Origin: Dryocola boscaweniae
GTDB lineage: Bacteria; Pseudomonadota; Gammaproteobacteria; Enterobacterales; Enterobacteriaceae
Reading direction: 5' to 3'
DNA: 64,000 nucleotides
Assembly: GCF_025215095.1 (NCBI RefSeq)
Contig: NZ_JALHAP010000076.1
Location: 215,319-279,318, forward strand
Part shown: positions 8,699-22,303 of the stretch, piece by piece
Layout of the letters: each line of letters begins with the position of its first letter
Numbering within the stretch: position 1 is the stretch's first letter
Translations under genes and position numbers: made by a program
The notes under the pieces: model-generated
Told to the model about the DNA's origin: nothing
Seen by the model: only the letters and a program-made list of their open reading frames with translations
Databases searched by the model: none

Positions 8699-11600
8699 TC
8701 GCCCACATAGAAGGCGAACCTAGCCACAAGGTAGTGCGTACCGCTATTCACGCACTGGCCCGAATGCAGCACCGTGGCGCAATACTCGCCGATGGCAAAA
8801 CCGGCGACGGTTGCGGCCTGCTGTTACAAAAACCCGATCGTTTCTTCCGAATCGTTGCGGAAGAGCGCGGCTGGCGTTTAGCCAAAAATTATGCCGTCGG
8901 CATGATTTTCTTAAGTAAAGACGAAGCATTAGCCAATGCAAGTCGCCGTATTGTTGAAGAAGAGCTGCAAAACGAAACCCTGTCGATCGTTGGCTGGCGC
9001 CAGGTGCCAACCAATGAAGACGTGCTCGGTGAAATCGCCCTCTCCTCAAAGCCTCGCATCGAACAAATTTTTGTTAATGCCCCGGCTGGCTGGCGCCCAC
9101 GAGATATGGAACGTCGCCTGTTTATCGCCCGCCGCCGCATTGAGAAACGCATCCAGGACAAAGACTTCTACGTTTGTAGTCTCTCAAACCTGGTGAATAT
9201 CTATAAAGGTCTGTGCATGCCGGCAGATTTGCCGCGCTTTTACCTGGACCTGGCGGATCTGCGTCTGGAATCGGCCATTTGCCTGTTCCACCAGCGCTTC
9301 TCCACCAACACCGTACCACGTTGGCCGCTCGCTCAGCCGTTCCGCTATCTGGCTCATAACGGTGAAATCAACACCATTACCGGCAACCGCCAGTGGGCGC
9401 GCGCGCGTACCTATAAGTTCCAGACCCCGCTGATCCCGGATCTGCATGATGCCGCGCCATTCGTCAACGAAACCGGCTCAGACTCCAGCTCCATGGATAA
9501 CATGCTGGAGCTGCTGCTGGCAGGCGGCATGGATATCGTGCGTGCCATGCGTTTGCTTGTCCCGCCAGCCTGGCAGAACAACCCGAACATGGACCCGGAG
9601 CTGCGCGCTTTCTTTGACTTTAACTCCATGCATATGGAGCCGTGGGACGGCCCGGCCGGCATCGTTATGTCCGATGGACGCTTCGCTGCCTGTAACCTGG
9701 ACCGTAACGGCCTGCGTCCTGCGCGCTACGTGATTACCAAAGACAAGCTCATCACCTGCGCCTCTGAAGTCGGTATCTGGGATTACCAGCCGGACGAAGT
9801 GGTGGAAAAAGGCCGAGTTGGCCCGGGCGAGCTGATGGTTATCGACACCCGTGTTGGCCGTATCCTGCACTCTGCGGAAACCGATGAAGAGCTAAAAAGC
9901 CGCCACCCTTATAAAGAGTGGATGGAAAACAACGTTCGTCGTCTGGTGCCGTTTGAAGACCTGCCGGACGAAGAAGTGGGCGCCCGTGAACTGGACGACG
10001 ATACGCTGGCAAGCTATCAAAAACAGTTTAACTACAGCAGCGAAGAGCTGGATTCTATCCTGCGCGTGCTGGGTGAAAACGGTCAGGAAGCGGTCGGCTC
10101 AATGGGCGACGATACCCCGTTTGCCGTGCTCTCCAGCCAGCCGCGTATTATTTACGATTACTTCCGCCAGCAGTTTGCGCAGGTGACCAACCCGCCAATC
10201 GATCCGCTGCGCGAAGCGCACGTGATGTCGCTTGCCACCAGCATTGGCCGTGAAATGAACGTCTTCTGTGAAGCAGAAGGCCAGGCCCACCGCCTGAGTT
10301 TCAAATCGCCAATTCTGCTGTGGTCGGATTTCCAGCAGTTGACGCAACTGGACGAAGAACACTACCGCGCCGACACGCTGGACATCACTTACGATGTGAC
10401 AGAGAAATCGCTGCACGAAACCGTAAGCGCGCTGTGCGACGAAGCCGAACGCATGGTACGCAGCGGCACCGTGCTGCTTGTGCTCTCGGACCGCAACATC
10501 GCTAAAAACCGTCTGCCGGTACCGGCACCAATGGCGGTTGGGGCGATTCAGACTCGTCTCGTTGAGAAGAGCCTGCGCTGCGACGCCAACATCATTGTTG
10601 AAACCGCAAGCGCGCGCGACCCGCACCACTTTGCGGTTCTGTTGGGCTTCGGCGCAACGGCAATCTATCCGTACCTTGCCTACGAATCGCTGGCAAGACT
10701 GGTCGATACCGGCGCTCTCGATAAAAACTACCGCACGGTAATGCAGAACTATCGCAACGGCATCAACAAAGGCCTGTACAAGATCATGTCCAAAATGGGC
10801 ATCTCAACTATCGCCTCTTACCGTTGCTCGAAACTGTTTGAAGCCGTGGGCCTGCATAAAGAAGTTTCCGAGCTGTGCTTCCAGGGCGTTGTCAGCCGCA
10901 TCGGCGGCGCAGGCTTTAATGACTTCCAGCAGGACCTGCTGAACCTTTCCAAACGCGCGTGGCTGGTCCGCAAGCCGCTGGATCAGGGCGGACAGTTGAA
11001 GTTTGTCCACGGCGGCGAGTATCACGCATACAACCCGGACGTGGTGCAAACGCTGCAAAAAGCGGTGCAGAGCGGCGAGTACAAGGATTATCAGGAATAC
11101 GCGAAGCTTGTGAACGAGCGCCCGGTGGCAACGCTGCGCGATATGCTCGCGCTCAATCCGCAGGGCGAAACCATTCGCATTGAAGACGTTGAGCCCGCCA
11201 CCGAACTGTTCAAACGCTTCGATACCGCAGCCATGTCTATCGGCGCGTTAAGCCCGGAAGCGCATGAATCCCTGGCGGAAGCGATGAACAGCATCGGCGG
11301 AAACTCTAACTCCGGCGAAGGCGGTGAAGACCCGGCGCGTTACGGCACTAACAAAGTGTCCCGCATCAAGCAGGTCGCTTCCGGCCGCTTTGGCGTCACC
11401 CCGTCCTATCTGGTCAACGCCGACGTCATCCAGATCAAAGTCGCTCAGGGCGCGAAGCCGGGTGAAGGCGGTCAGTTGCCGGGTGATAAAGTCACGCCGT
11501 ATATCGCAAAACTGCGCTATTCCGTCCCTGGCGTTACGCTGATTTCACCTCCGCCGCATCACGATATCTACTCGATTGAAGATCTGGCGCAGTTGATTTT

Positions 11601-13107
11601 CGACCTGAAGCAGGTTAATCCGAAAGCGATGATCTCCGTGAAGCTGGTTTCTGAACCGGGCGTTGGCACCATCGCGACCGGCGTAGCAAAAGCCTATGCG
11701 GACCTGATTACTATCGCCGGCTACGATGGCGGCACAGGCGCAAGCCCGCTGTCTTCAGTAAAATACGCGGGCTGTCCGTGGGAGCTGGGCCTGGTCGAAA
11801 CACAGCAGGCGCTGGTAGCTAACGGCCTGCGCCACAAAATCCGTCTGCAGGTTGATGGCGGTCTGAAAACCGGCCTCGATATCATCAAAGCGGCGATTCT
11901 CGGTGCGGAAAGCTTTGGCTTCGGTACCGGGCCAATGGTTGCGCTGGGCTGTAAATATCTGCGTATTTGCCACCTCAACAACTGCGCGACGGGTGTTGCA
12001 ACCCAGGATGAGAAGCTGCGTAAGAACCACTATCACGGTCTGCCGTTCCGTGTAACCAACTACTTTGATTTCATCGCTCGAGAAACGCGTGAACTCATGG
12101 CGCAGTTAGGTGTGAAGCGTCTGGTGGATCTGATTGGCCGTACCGACCTGCTCAAAGAGCTGGACGGTTTCACCGCCAAACAGCAAAACCTGGATCTGTC
12201 GAACCTGCTGAAAACGGCCGAGCCTATGCCGGGTAAAGCGGTTTACTGCACAGAGCACAATCCACCGTTCGATAAAGGCGATCTGAACGCACAGTTGCTG
12301 GCCCAGGCGAAGCAGTATGTGGACGATAAGCAGAGCAAAACTTTCTGGTTTGATATTCGCAATACCGACCGTTCAGTGGGCGCGATGCTCTCCGGTTATA
12401 TTGCCCAGCACAACGGCGATCAGGGGTTAGCAGCGGATCCGATTAAAGCGCACTTCAGCGGCACCGCGGGTCAGAGCTTCGGGGTGTGGAACGCAGGCGG
12501 CGTTGAACTGCACCTGACCGGCGATGCCAACGACTACGTCGGCAAAGGCATGGCGGGCGGTTTGATTTCTCTGCGTCCGCCGGTGGGTTCCGCCTTCCGT
12601 AGCCATGAAGCAACCATTATCGGCAACACCTGTCTTTACGGCGCAACCGGCGGCAAGCTTTATGCCGCAGGCCGCGCGGGCGAGCGTTTCGCAGTGCGTA
12701 ACTCCGGTGCAATCACCGTGGTTGAAGGCATTGGCGATAACGGCTGTGAATATATGACCGGCGGCATCGTCTGCGTCATCGGTAAAACCGGTGTGAACTT
12801 CGGCGCCGGCATGACGGGCGGTTTCGCCTACGTGCTGGACGAAGACGGCGATTTCCGTAAGCGCGTTAACCCTGAGCTGGTTGAACTGCTCAGCGTTGAA
12901 GACCTGGCAATCCACGAAGAGCATTTGCGCGGCATGATTACCGAGCACGTGCAGCTTACGGGTTCCCAGCGCGGCGAAGAGATCCTGGCGAACTGGCCAG
13001 CCTTTGCGGCGAAATTCACGCTGGTTAAACCGAAGTCCAGTGATGTCAAAGCATTGTTGGGTCACCGTAGTCGTTCTGCAGCCGAGCTGCGGGTGCAGGC
13101 GCAGTAA
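8650..13107 (+). CDS. gltB: glutamate synthase (NADPH) large subunit GltB
   Basis: The 1485-residue alpha subunit of GOGAT, which converts glutamine plus 2-oxoglutarate into two glutamates. An 11-residue propeptide ends before Cys12 (start of [13 protein letters not shown]), the amidotransferase nucleophile of the mature enzyme. The class II glutaminase domain covers about 12-430. The FMN-binding synthase domain carries the 3Fe-4S cysteines Cys1101, Cys1107 and Cys1112 ([12 protein letters not shown]). The C-terminal glycine-rich beta-helix covers about 1240-1460. The start at 8650 is preferred because GGGGAGG lies nine bases upstream and the longer E. coli-type N-terminus is out of frame here. 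gltD follows after nine bases. Confidence 0.98.
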   Translation: MLYDKSLEKDNCGFGLIAHIEGEPSHKVVRTAIHALARMQHRGAILADGKTGDGCGLLLQKPDRFFRIVAEERGWRLAKNYAVGMIFLSKDEALANASRRIVEEELQNETLSIVGWRQVPTNEDVLGEIALSSKPRIEQIFVNAPAGWRPRDMERRLFIARRRIEKRIQDKDFYVCSLSNLVNIYKGLCMPADLPRFYLDLADLRLESAICLFHQRFSTNTVPRWPLAQPFRYLAHNGEINTITGNRQWARARTYKFQTPLIPDLHDAAPFVNETGSDSSSMDNMLELLLAGGMDIVRAMRLLVPPAWQNNPNMDPELRAFFDFNSMHMEPWDGPAGIVMSDGRFAACNLDRNGLRPARYVITKDKLITCASEVGIWDYQPDEVVEKGRVGPGELMVIDTRVGRILHSAETDEELKSRHPYKEWMENNVRRLVPFEDLPDEEVGARELDDDTLASYQKQFNYSSEELDSILRVLGENGQEAVGSMGDDTPFAVLSSQPRIIYDYFRQQFAQVTNPPIDPLREAHVMSLATSIGREMNVFCEAEGQAHRLSFKSPILLWSDFQQLTQLDEEHYRADTLDITYDVTEKSLHETVSALCDEAERMVRSGTVLLVLSDRNIAKNRLPVPAPMAVGAIQTRLVEKSLRCDANIIVETASARDPHHFAVLLGFGATAIYPYLAYESLARLVDTGALDKNYRTVMQNYRNGINKGLYKIMSKMGISTIASYRCSKLFEAVGLHKEVSELCFQGVVSRIGGAGFNDFQQDLLNLSKRAWLVRKPLDQGGQLKFVHGGEYHAYNPDVVQTLQKAVQSGEYKDYQEYAKLVNERPVATLRDMLALNPQGETIRIEDVEPATELFKRFDTAAMSIGALSPEAHESLAEAMNSIGGNSNSGEGGEDPARYGTNKVSRIKQVASGRFGVTPSYLVNADVIQIKVAQGAKPGEGGQLPGDKVTPYIAKLRYSVPGVTLISPPPHHDIYSIEDLAQLIFDLKQVNPKAMISVKLVSEPGVGTIATGVAKAYADLITIAGYDGGTGASPLSSVKYAGCPWELGLVETQQALVANGLRHKIRLQVDGGLKTGLDIIKAAILGAESFGFGTGPMVALGCKYLRICHLNNCATGVATQDEKLRKNHYHGLPFRVTNYFDFIARETRELMAQLGVKRLVDLIGRTDLLKELDGFTAKQQNLDLSNLLKTAEPMPGKAVYCTEHNPPFDKGDLNAQLLAQAKQYVDDKQSKTFWFDIRNTDRSVGAMLSGYIAQHNGDQGLAADPIKAHFSGTAGQSFGVWNAGGVELHLTGDANDYVGKGMAGGLISLRPPVGSAFRSHEATIIGNTCLYGATGGKLYAAGRAGERFAVRNSGAITVVEGIGDNGCEYMTGGIVCVIGKTGVNFGAGMTGGFAYVLDEDGDFRKRVNPELVELLSVEDLAIHEEHLRGMITEHVQLTGSQRGEEILANWPAFAAKFTLVKPKSSDVKALLGHRSRSAAELRVQAQ

Positions 13108-14535
<1,428 letters not shown>

Positions 14536-14540
14536 GATAT

Positions 14541-14567
14541 GTCGGGTGGCGCTAACGCTTACCCGAC
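14541..14567. repeat. REP-like palindrome after gltD
   Basis: GTCGGGT and ACCCGAC arms enclose GGCGCTAACGCTT, followed by CTAC, the layout of enterobacterial REP elements. It lies just after the gltD stop, a usual REP position, where such elements protect mRNA 3' ends or bind gyrase. A second loose inverted pair (GGATGGCG near 14595 and CGCCATCC near 14657) may be part of the same BIME. Confidence 0.7.
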
Positions 14568-14676
14568 CTACGGGAACAGGCTTGTTGTTGTGGCGGATGG
14601 CGTTTCTCTTGCTCGACTAGTGCAACTGTTTAAATCGTAGGGTGCATAAGCGGCAGCGCCATCCACCAAATTATTC

Positions 14677-14707
14677 AGCCCGGAGGCGTTACCGCCGCCG
14701 GGCTTTT

Positions 14708-14709
<2 letters not shown>
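14677..14709. terminator. bidirectional terminator between gltD and yhcH
   Basis: A long GC-rich stem (AGCCCGG-GGCG/CGCC-CCGGGCT) is followed by six Ts on the plus strand, making a good rho-independent terminator for gltBD. It touches the yhcH stop codon. The minus strand has no clear U-tract, so its effect on the nan operon is less certain. Confidence 0.75.
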
Positions 14710-16049
<1,340 letters not shown>

Positions 16050-16053
<4 letters not shown>

Positions 16054-17540
16054 TTCACCGCCTTGTGGACCAATGCATTTTTGCTTCCTGAACGCACCGC
16101 GCCGCTAAAAGCTTTGCCGTCGATGGCGTCATGCGTGCGCAATGCTTCAGGATGGATCCAGCGCTGAATGCGCGATGGCATATCCAGCCCGATGAGCAGG
16201 ATGACAACAAAGGTCAGGCTGAACGAGAGCGAAGCCAGAGCGGTGCCTAAATCCAGACGCTGAGCAATGGTCGCGCCAATCACCGGAGCCAGCGCGCCGC
16301 CAAGAGCGCCAACGTTATATGTGAAGCCCAGCCCTGCCGCTCGCTGTTCAGTATCGAAATAACCGCTGATTAATTTTGGCAAAATGCCGGAGATACCCTG
16401 GCCAAGCATTTGCTGGAAGAACAACAATAAGCCCAGCACCCAGATATTCCCGCCGCCGATAGCGAACACCGGGATTATCAACAGTTGCGAAACCAGCAGG
16501 CTACAAACATAGGCTTTACGCGTGCCCAGCCAGTCACCGAGGAAACCGCCCACACAACAGCCAACCGCCGCGCCAAAGCCGCTAAAGAACAGCACATGGG
16601 CAACCGTCGTGGGATCGTAAGCCAGCTCAGACTTCAGATAAGTTGGCAACAGCGCCTGAATCGGCCATGAATAAAGGAAGGCGAAGAACACCACAACCAT
16701 AAGCGTGACGCCCGTCGGCCAGCGTTTACCGCTGCTTTGCACCATAAAGCTAATGAATACGGCGGCGCAGATAAGACCCAGAATAGCGATGATTGCCGCA
16801 TTCCCTACATCGCCCGCAAAGCAGAAGTAGAGCGCTGTCGCGACCACGGCGGTCAGGCCCATATTAATCATTCGGTGTTCGCCACGGTAAAGGATATCAA
16901 CCATGGTTCTGACCGGTTTTTTATCGGCGAATTTCTCGTGCCAGTCTTCCGCCTCCGGGATATTTTTACGCAGCCAGAGCGCGAAGATAATAGGCAGAAT
17001 GCCGATGAAAAACAGCGCGCGCCAGCCCCATTCAGGCACCACGACGCTATAAACCTGTGCCGCCAGCACGGCCCCAACGGAAAAACCTGAAATTAAGAAA
17101 CCGCTCGCCTTATTACGCAAATGCTTTGGCCAGCTTTCAATGACGTAGGTGGCGCTGGAGCCATATTCGCCAGCCATTCCCATACCGATAACCAGGCGGG
17201 CAATAAACATGGTAGTAAAGCCCGGCGCGAAACCACAGGCCAGCGTACCGATAGAAAACAGGATGATGCTGGTGATCATGGCGAGTTTACGGCCGTAGCG
17301 ATCGCCCATGGCGCCCAATACCAGCCCACCAAACCAGCGGGAAATAAACGCCGCGGAGATAAGGCTGGCGGCCTGGACGGTTGTCAGGCCAAATTCACTT
17401 TGTATTTCAGTTAACACTAACGCTATCAGGACAAAATCAAAACCATCCAGTAAGTAGCCAATCCAGGCTGCGGAAAATGCCTTCCATTGCGGCTTAGTGA
17501 GATGGCGATACCATGGCATCTGTTGGGCAGTGTTATTCAT
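16050..17540 (-). CDS. nanT: sialic acid transporter NanT
   Basis: A 496-residue major facilitator permease that imports N-acetylneuraminate with protons through the inner membrane. The MFS signatures GDRYGRK (loop 2-3) and [10 protein letters not shown] are present, together with the extra central membrane segments typical of NanT. The open frame runs further upstream, but ATG 17540 gives the family start (MPWYRHL soon after), the E. coli length of 496, and GGGAGTG as ribosome site. It lies 88 bases after nanA and overlaps nanK directly. Confidence 0.96.
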
Positions 17541-17628
17541 AAAGCACTCCCGGCGCGGATTAATGCTAATCCGCCCTTTTGTTAGGTCTGATGAGGTTTG
17601 ATGAATGCCGGTTTCCCGGCATCGTGTA

Positions 17629-18528
17629 TCAGAACGTTGCGCGTTCCGCCTGTAGCTCAGCCGCCAGCGTCTTGAGTTCCGGCAGGAATTGCTCATCCAC
17701 CGGCGCAAAAGGCTTACGGCATAGTGGTACAGCGACGATATCCATGTAATGCAACAGCGTTTTCAGCCCGCGGAAGACCCCGACTTTAATCAGCAGATCG
17801 ATAACTTTGTTGCACTCGCTTTGCAGCCGCATTGCGCGCTGCACATCCCCTTCCTGTATCGCCTTTTTGATAGCCAGATAACGCCAACCCATCACGTTGT
17901 AAGTACTGCCGATCCCTCCATCCGCGCCCGCCATCAGGCCGGAAGCAAAAATTTCGTCGTAACCGTTGTAGAGCACCAGATCGGGATGCGCACGGCGGAT
18001 CTTTTCCATCTCGTACAGATCGCCGGAGGTTTGTTTAAGCGCGCCTACGCCGGGTAAATTGATAAGCGTTGCCACCTGATCCAGCGTCAGCTTTACGCCG
18101 CTTAAAGCTGGAATATTGTAGACCACCATCGGCAGGCCGCCGGATGCGTCAATCACCGCACGATAATGATCGCAATGCTCGTTAAAGCTAAACGGGTAGT
18201 AGAACGGCGTCACGGCGGAAACGGCGTCAAAGCCATAACGATGTGCCGCTCCTGCCAGCTTCTGGCTTTCCTGAGTGCTGATTGCCCCTACGTGGGCGAT
18301 TAGCGTTACCTTACCTTTTGCCTCTTCGGCAACGACTTCCAGCACCTGCTCGCGTTCCTGCGCATTTTGTAAAAACGCTTCTCCGGTAGAACCGCCGACA
18401 TAAAGGCCATCTACGCCCTGCTCAATATTAAAGCGCACAAGACGGCGCAGGCTTTCTGTATCAACCTGCTGTTGTTGATTAAAGGGAGTCAGCAGCGCTG
18501 GCATTACACCCCGAAGATTCTGTGTCAT
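17629..18528 (-). CDS. nanA: N-acetylneuraminate lyase NanA
   Basis: A 299-residue class I aldolase that splits sialic acid into pyruvate and ManNAc. The Schiff-base lysine is Lys165 (GALKQTSGD), with Tyr137 ([10 protein letters not shown]) and the GGSTGE carboxylate loop at 45-50. It is the first gene of the operon, preceded by the NanR operator. The C-terminus is two residues longer than in E. coli. Confidence 0.97.
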   Translation of the reverse strand: MTQNLRGVMPALLTPFNQQQQVDTESLRRLVRFNIEQGVDGLYVGGSTGEAFLQNAQEREQVLEVVAEEAKGKVTLIAHVGAISTQESQKLAGAAHRYGFDAVSAVTPFYYPFSFNEHCDHYRAVIDASGGLPMVVYNIPALSGVKLTLDQVATLINLPGVGALKQTSGDLYEMEKIRRAHPDLVLYNGYDEIFASGLMAGADGGIGSTYNVMGWRYLAIKKAIQEGDVQRAMRLQSECNKVIDLLIKVGVFRGLKTLLHYMDIVAVPLCRKPFAPVDEQFLPELKTLAAELQAERATF

Positions 18529-18565
18529 AAACGCCTCTTTATTGTCTGGTTTTTAAACATAACGA

Positions 18566-18588
18566 TATACCTTTATACCTGTTATACC
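18566..18588 (-). promoter_or_regulatory. NanR operator, three GGTATA repeats
   Basis: Three TATACC copies (18566, 18574 and 18583) read on the minus strand as GGTATA repeats spaced eight to nine bases, the same pattern NanR binds in E. coli. It lies 38 to 60 bases before the nanA start. Sialic acid releases NanR, so this is the likely switch of the operon. Confidence 0.85.
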
Positions 18589-18627
18589 AGACTGAAAAGT
18601 AAACGCCATACGGCCAGAACGTCAGGA

Positions 18628-18643
18628 TGTGATCTTGTTCATA
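18628..18643 (-). promoter_or_regulatory. CRP-like site of the nan promoter
   Basis: TGTGA-N6-TCATA stands about 58 bases upstream of the centre of the NanR operator, the spacing expected for a class I or II CRP activator site. E. coli nanA is known to need CRP. The call is from sequence and spacing only. Confidence 0.5.
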
Positions 18644-18707
18644 CGAAATAATTATGGTTGATCGGATGTTGCCGAAAGACGTGCGATAGATCGTAATTCA
18701 GCGAGCT

Positions 18708-19490
18708 CTATTTCTTCGTGCTGCGTTTGCGCGGCGCGGCGTAATAAGCGGCGAATACGCTTTTCAGATGGGCTTTTAGCGCGGCTTCCGCAGCATCGGG
18801 ATCCCGTGCCTGGATCGCTTTGAGAATTTCAATATGCTGCTGATAGCTTACGTTGTTATGAGCGTGAAGCTCTTCCTGGGGAACGGCAGGACGAGCCGCA
18901 ATCAGCCAGTCCAGCAGAGCGACATGCACGGCCATAAAGATCGGATTTGCGGGGATTTCGGCCAGTTCGCGATGGAATTCGATATCGGATCGAATAAAGA
19001 GTTCGTTGTCGTCCAGCGCCTGGCTATTCATTTCAAGCGCTTTACCGAGACGGGCAATCTGCTCATCAGTGGCAAATTCCGCCGCATAGCGCACCAGGCT
19101 GGATTCAAAAAACATCCTTAGCTGTTCGAAATGGGCAATACCGCCGGGACGAGAAAGGAAATCTTTCGCGACGCCAGACAGCTCTCCAATAATGGTATCT
19201 GCGGAAGGGCGGGAAACACGGGCGCGTTCGCCATTGCTGATTTGCACCAAACCTTTGCGCTTGAGGGCAGCCAGCGCTTCACGAACAGAAGGACGCCCAA
19301 CGTTGAAAAAGGCCATCAGTTCGCGCTCGGAAGGCAGTTGTTCGCCTTCAGCAAACTCGCGCCTGCGAATCATCTGCTCAAGTTCTTCCTCCACCATTTC
19401 CGAAAGCTTTTTACGCGCAAGCGGGCGACGGCGCATCGCATGCCCGATGGTTTCAGTCGTCTGGTCTGCCTGGTCGTCAAATGTGCTCAT
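18708..19490 (-). CDS. nanR: GntR-family sialic acid repressor NanR
   Basis: A 260-residue FadR-subfamily regulator. A winged helix-turn-helix covers about residues 30-95 ([22 protein letters not shown]) and an FCD ligand domain follows to about 240, with histidines placed for metal binding. It represses nanATK-yhcH and, in E. coli, other sialoregulon units in the absence of Neu5Ac. It is transcribed in the same direction as nanA from its own promoter, 179 bases upstream of the nanA start. Confidence 0.95.
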   Translation of the reverse strand: MSTFDDQADQTTETIGHAMRRRPLARKKLSEMVEEELEQMIRRREFAEGEQLPSERELMAFFNVGRPSVREALAALKRKGLVQISNGERARVSRPSADTIIGELSGVAKDFLSRPGGIAHFEQLRMFFESSLVRYAAEFATDEQIARLGKALEMNSQALDDNELFIRSDIEFHRELAEIPANPIFMAVHVALLDWLIAARPAVPQEELHAHNNVSYQQHIEILKAIQARDPDAAEAALKAHLKSVFAAYYAAPRKRSTKK

Positions 19491-19602
19491 AGCGTCAGAA
19501 AAAGGCCGTTTTTAAGGGAAGAAAGCGAGAAATAATCTTCTGGATCATAACACAGCAATACCAGACTTACGAAAGAAGAGGCCCGCTGGCGCGGGCAATA
19601 AA

Positions 19603-19626
19603 AAAGCCAGTCATCAGACTGGCTTT
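19603..19626 (-). terminator. terminator hairpin, copy 1 of a duplicated stem
   Basis: AAAGCCAGTC and GACTGGCTTT form a ten-base-pair stem with loop ATCA. On the minus strand six Ts follow, so it should terminate transcripts coming from sspAB. An almost identical hairpin occurs 151 bases upstream in that direction (19754-19779). Confidence 0.75.
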
Positions 19627-19636
19627 AGAGTGGTGT

Positions 19637-19670
19637 CAAACACCCGAAAAGCGTGGTTTTCGGGTGTTTG
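19637..19670. repeat. perfect 14-bp inverted repeat
   Basis: CAAACACCCGAAAA pairs perfectly with TTTTCGGGTGTTTG around the loop GCGTGG. It lies between the two copies of the duplicated terminator hairpin. It could be the stem of a small RNA, a protein site or a further terminator; no clear choice can be made from sequence. Confidence 0.6.
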
Positions 19671-19753
19671 GGATAGACCAGAAGGCATAATCCTTTGTTT
19701 TTAAAAGTGCCTGCAAAGCAACTTTTAACCCTTGAGAACTATGTCAGCATACT

Positions 19754-19779
19754 AAAAGCCAGTCATCAGACTGGCTTTT
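19754..19779 (-). terminator. terminator hairpin after sspB, copy 2 of the duplicated stem
   Basis: AAAAGCCAGTC/GACTGGCTTTT with loop ATCA starts four bases beyond the sspB stop and has a T4 tail on the minus strand. It is the first of two near-identical terminators downstream of sspAB. Confidence 0.75.
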
Positions 19780-19782
19780 GTT

Positions 19783-20277
19783 TTACTTCACTACGCGCAG
19801 AGCCGGACGGCCGCCACGCGGAGGAGGATCGTCATCCGGGCTATTGTCATCTTCTTCGTGATCCGGGCGATCGCCATCAATCACCTGCATCATCATATCC
19901 GAATCGGATGTTGCTTGTTCATCATCGTTGTGGCTTTCAACGTCGTCATAACTGGTTTCTGGCTCGAACATAGTGCCAGCGCCATTTTCACGAGCGTAGA
20001 TCGCCAGTACCGCCGCCATCGGAACAAATACCTGACGCGGCACACCGCCAAAGCGCGCATTAAAACGCACCTCGTTGTTGGCCAGCTCCAGGTTTCCTAC
20101 CGCACGCGGCGCGATATTCAGGACAATTTGCCCGTCGCGCGCATATTCCATCGGTACATGCACGCCTGGCAATGTCACATCCACAACCAGGTGCGGTGTG
20201 AGCTGGTTATCCAGTAGCCACTCGTAAAAAGCACGGAGCAGATAGGGACGACGCGGTGACAATTGCGACATATCCAT
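19783..20277 (-). CDS. sspB: ClpXP adaptor SspB
   Basis: A 164-residue adaptor that tethers ssrA-tagged and other substrates to ClpXP. The folded substrate-binding domain covers about 1-110. It is followed by an acidic flexible linker and the conserved C-terminal ClpX-binding tail RGGRPALRVVK. An in-frame TTG lies one codon upstream, but ATG 20277 (MDMSQLSPRRPYLLRA) matches the E. coli start. It follows sspA after three bases. Confidence 0.95.
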   Translation of the reverse strand: MDMSQLSPRRPYLLRAFYEWLLDNQLTPHLVVDVTLPGVHVPMEYARDGQIVLNIAPRAVGNLELANNEVRFNARFGGVPRQVFVPMAAVLAIYARENGAGTMFEPETSYDDVESHNDDEQATSDSDMMMQVIDGDRPDHEEDDNSPDDDPPPRGGRPALRVVK

Positions 20278-20280
20278 CAA

Positions 20281-20922
20281 TTAGCCTCGGGTCTGCAGAC
20301 GCATTTCACGCTCAGGTTCGGTCAAAGAGGCGAGGAAGGAGTCACGCTCGAATACACGAGTCATATAGCCTTTCATCTCTTTAGAACCCGCGCCTGTCAA
20401 CTCAATACCCATCTGCGGCAAACGCCACAGCAGCGGCGCCAGGTAGCAATCCACCAGGCTGAACTCGTCACTCAGGAAGAAAGGCTTTTGGGTAAAGACT
20501 GGCGCAATCGCCAGCAGTTCTTCACGCAACTGCTTACGAGCAGCGTCCGCTTCCTGTGCAGAACCGTTCATTACGGTGTTCAGCAGGGTGTACCAGTCTT
20601 TTTCGATGCGTTGCATGTACAGACGGCTTTCACCACGTGCCACAGGGTAAACCGGCATAAGTGGCGGATGCGGGAAACGCTCATCAAGATATTCCATGAT
20701 GATGCGGGATTCCCACAGGGTCAATTCGCGGTCAACCAGGGTCGGTACGCTGTGATTTGGGTTGAGGTCAATCAGATCCTGAGGCAGGTTATCCGTTTCC
20801 ACATGCTCAATTTCAACGCTAACACCCTTTTCGGCCAGCACGATACGTACCTGATGGCTATAGATGTCAGTAGGACCGGAAAACAGCGTCATCACCGAAC
20901 GTTTGTTGGCAGCGACAGCCAT
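20281..20922 (-). CDS. sspA: stringent starvation protein SspA
   Basis: A 213-residue GST-fold protein that binds RNA polymerase and acts in acid and stationary-phase survival by lowering H-NS levels. The N-terminal thioredoxin-like part (about 10-88) and the helical C-terminal part, including the PHPPLMPVYP surface loop, are intact. ATG 20922 is the start: GGAGG lies five bases upstream, and the protein aligns with E. coli SspA from MAVAANKRSVMTLF. Confidence 0.96.
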   Translation of the reverse strand: MAVAANKRSVMTLFSGPTDIYSHQVRIVLAEKGVSVEIEHVETDNLPQDLIDLNPNHSVPTLVDRELTLWESRIIMEYLDERFPHPPLMPVYPVARGESRLYMQRIEKDWYTLLNTVMNGSAQEADAARKQLREELLAIAPVFTQKPFFLSDEFSLVDCYLAPLLWRLPQMGIELTGAGSKEMKGYMTRVFERDSFLASLTEPEREMRLQTRG

Positions 20923-21241
20923 GAAAACCTCCAAGTTTATTCAGAAAATTACTGCTAATAGCCGCAAGCGGCGACTAACCTGACTGTTTGTTACCCAATT
21001 CACTCGGACTTCCATCAGTCGCCAGAAAACGAGGCGAAAACAAACTGATGCCGACATTTGGGCAGAAAATTGGTTGATAGTTTACCAGATTTTACCGGTT
21101 TTGTGGGGAGCGAATCTGAAATTTGCGAAAAATCTAAGTTAGATCAAAGCGTTAAAATCAATAATATAAATTTCAGGCATAAAAAAACCCGGTGCAGGAC
21201 CGGGTTTTTTGCCAATTGCCTTTCTGCGTAAGCAGAGACAA
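20923..21241. other. rpsI-sspA spacer (319 bases)
   Basis: It holds the terminator of rplM-rpsI (21181-21210) and, between about 20950 and 21170, the AT-rich sspA promoter region. No ORF with conserved features or good ribosome site was seen in it. Confidence 0.6.
21181..21210 (-). terminator. terminator of rplM-rpsI
   Basis: A strong hairpin, ACCCGGT/ACCGGGT, has A and T runs on both sides, so it can stop transcription of the ribosomal protein operon on the minus strand. It begins 31 bases after the rpsI stop. Confidence 0.85.
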
Positions 21242-22125
<884 letters not shown>

Positions 22126-22303
22126 TTAAAATCAGTTGAGGTTCACGCGACATTGTCCAGCAAACCTACCCCTTCGAATAGCCTATGCCGGCACGACAAA
22201 AGTTTTGGGAAAAAACTTTGGTTGTAACGTGGGGTCGCAAGATTATAGAGAAGTCGCATCCAAAGATCGACCACAATTTACCTTTCCTGCCGCATATCAA
22301 CAT

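Noticed and set aside
10099..10629. A 176-codon minus-strand ORF inside gltB.
   Set aside because: Shadow of a conserved essential gene; composition follows the reverse of GltB codons.
20263..20958. A 231-codon plus-strand ORF opposite sspA.
   Set aside because: The entire SspA sequence is encoded on the minus strand with a good ribosome site; the plus frame shows no family motifs.
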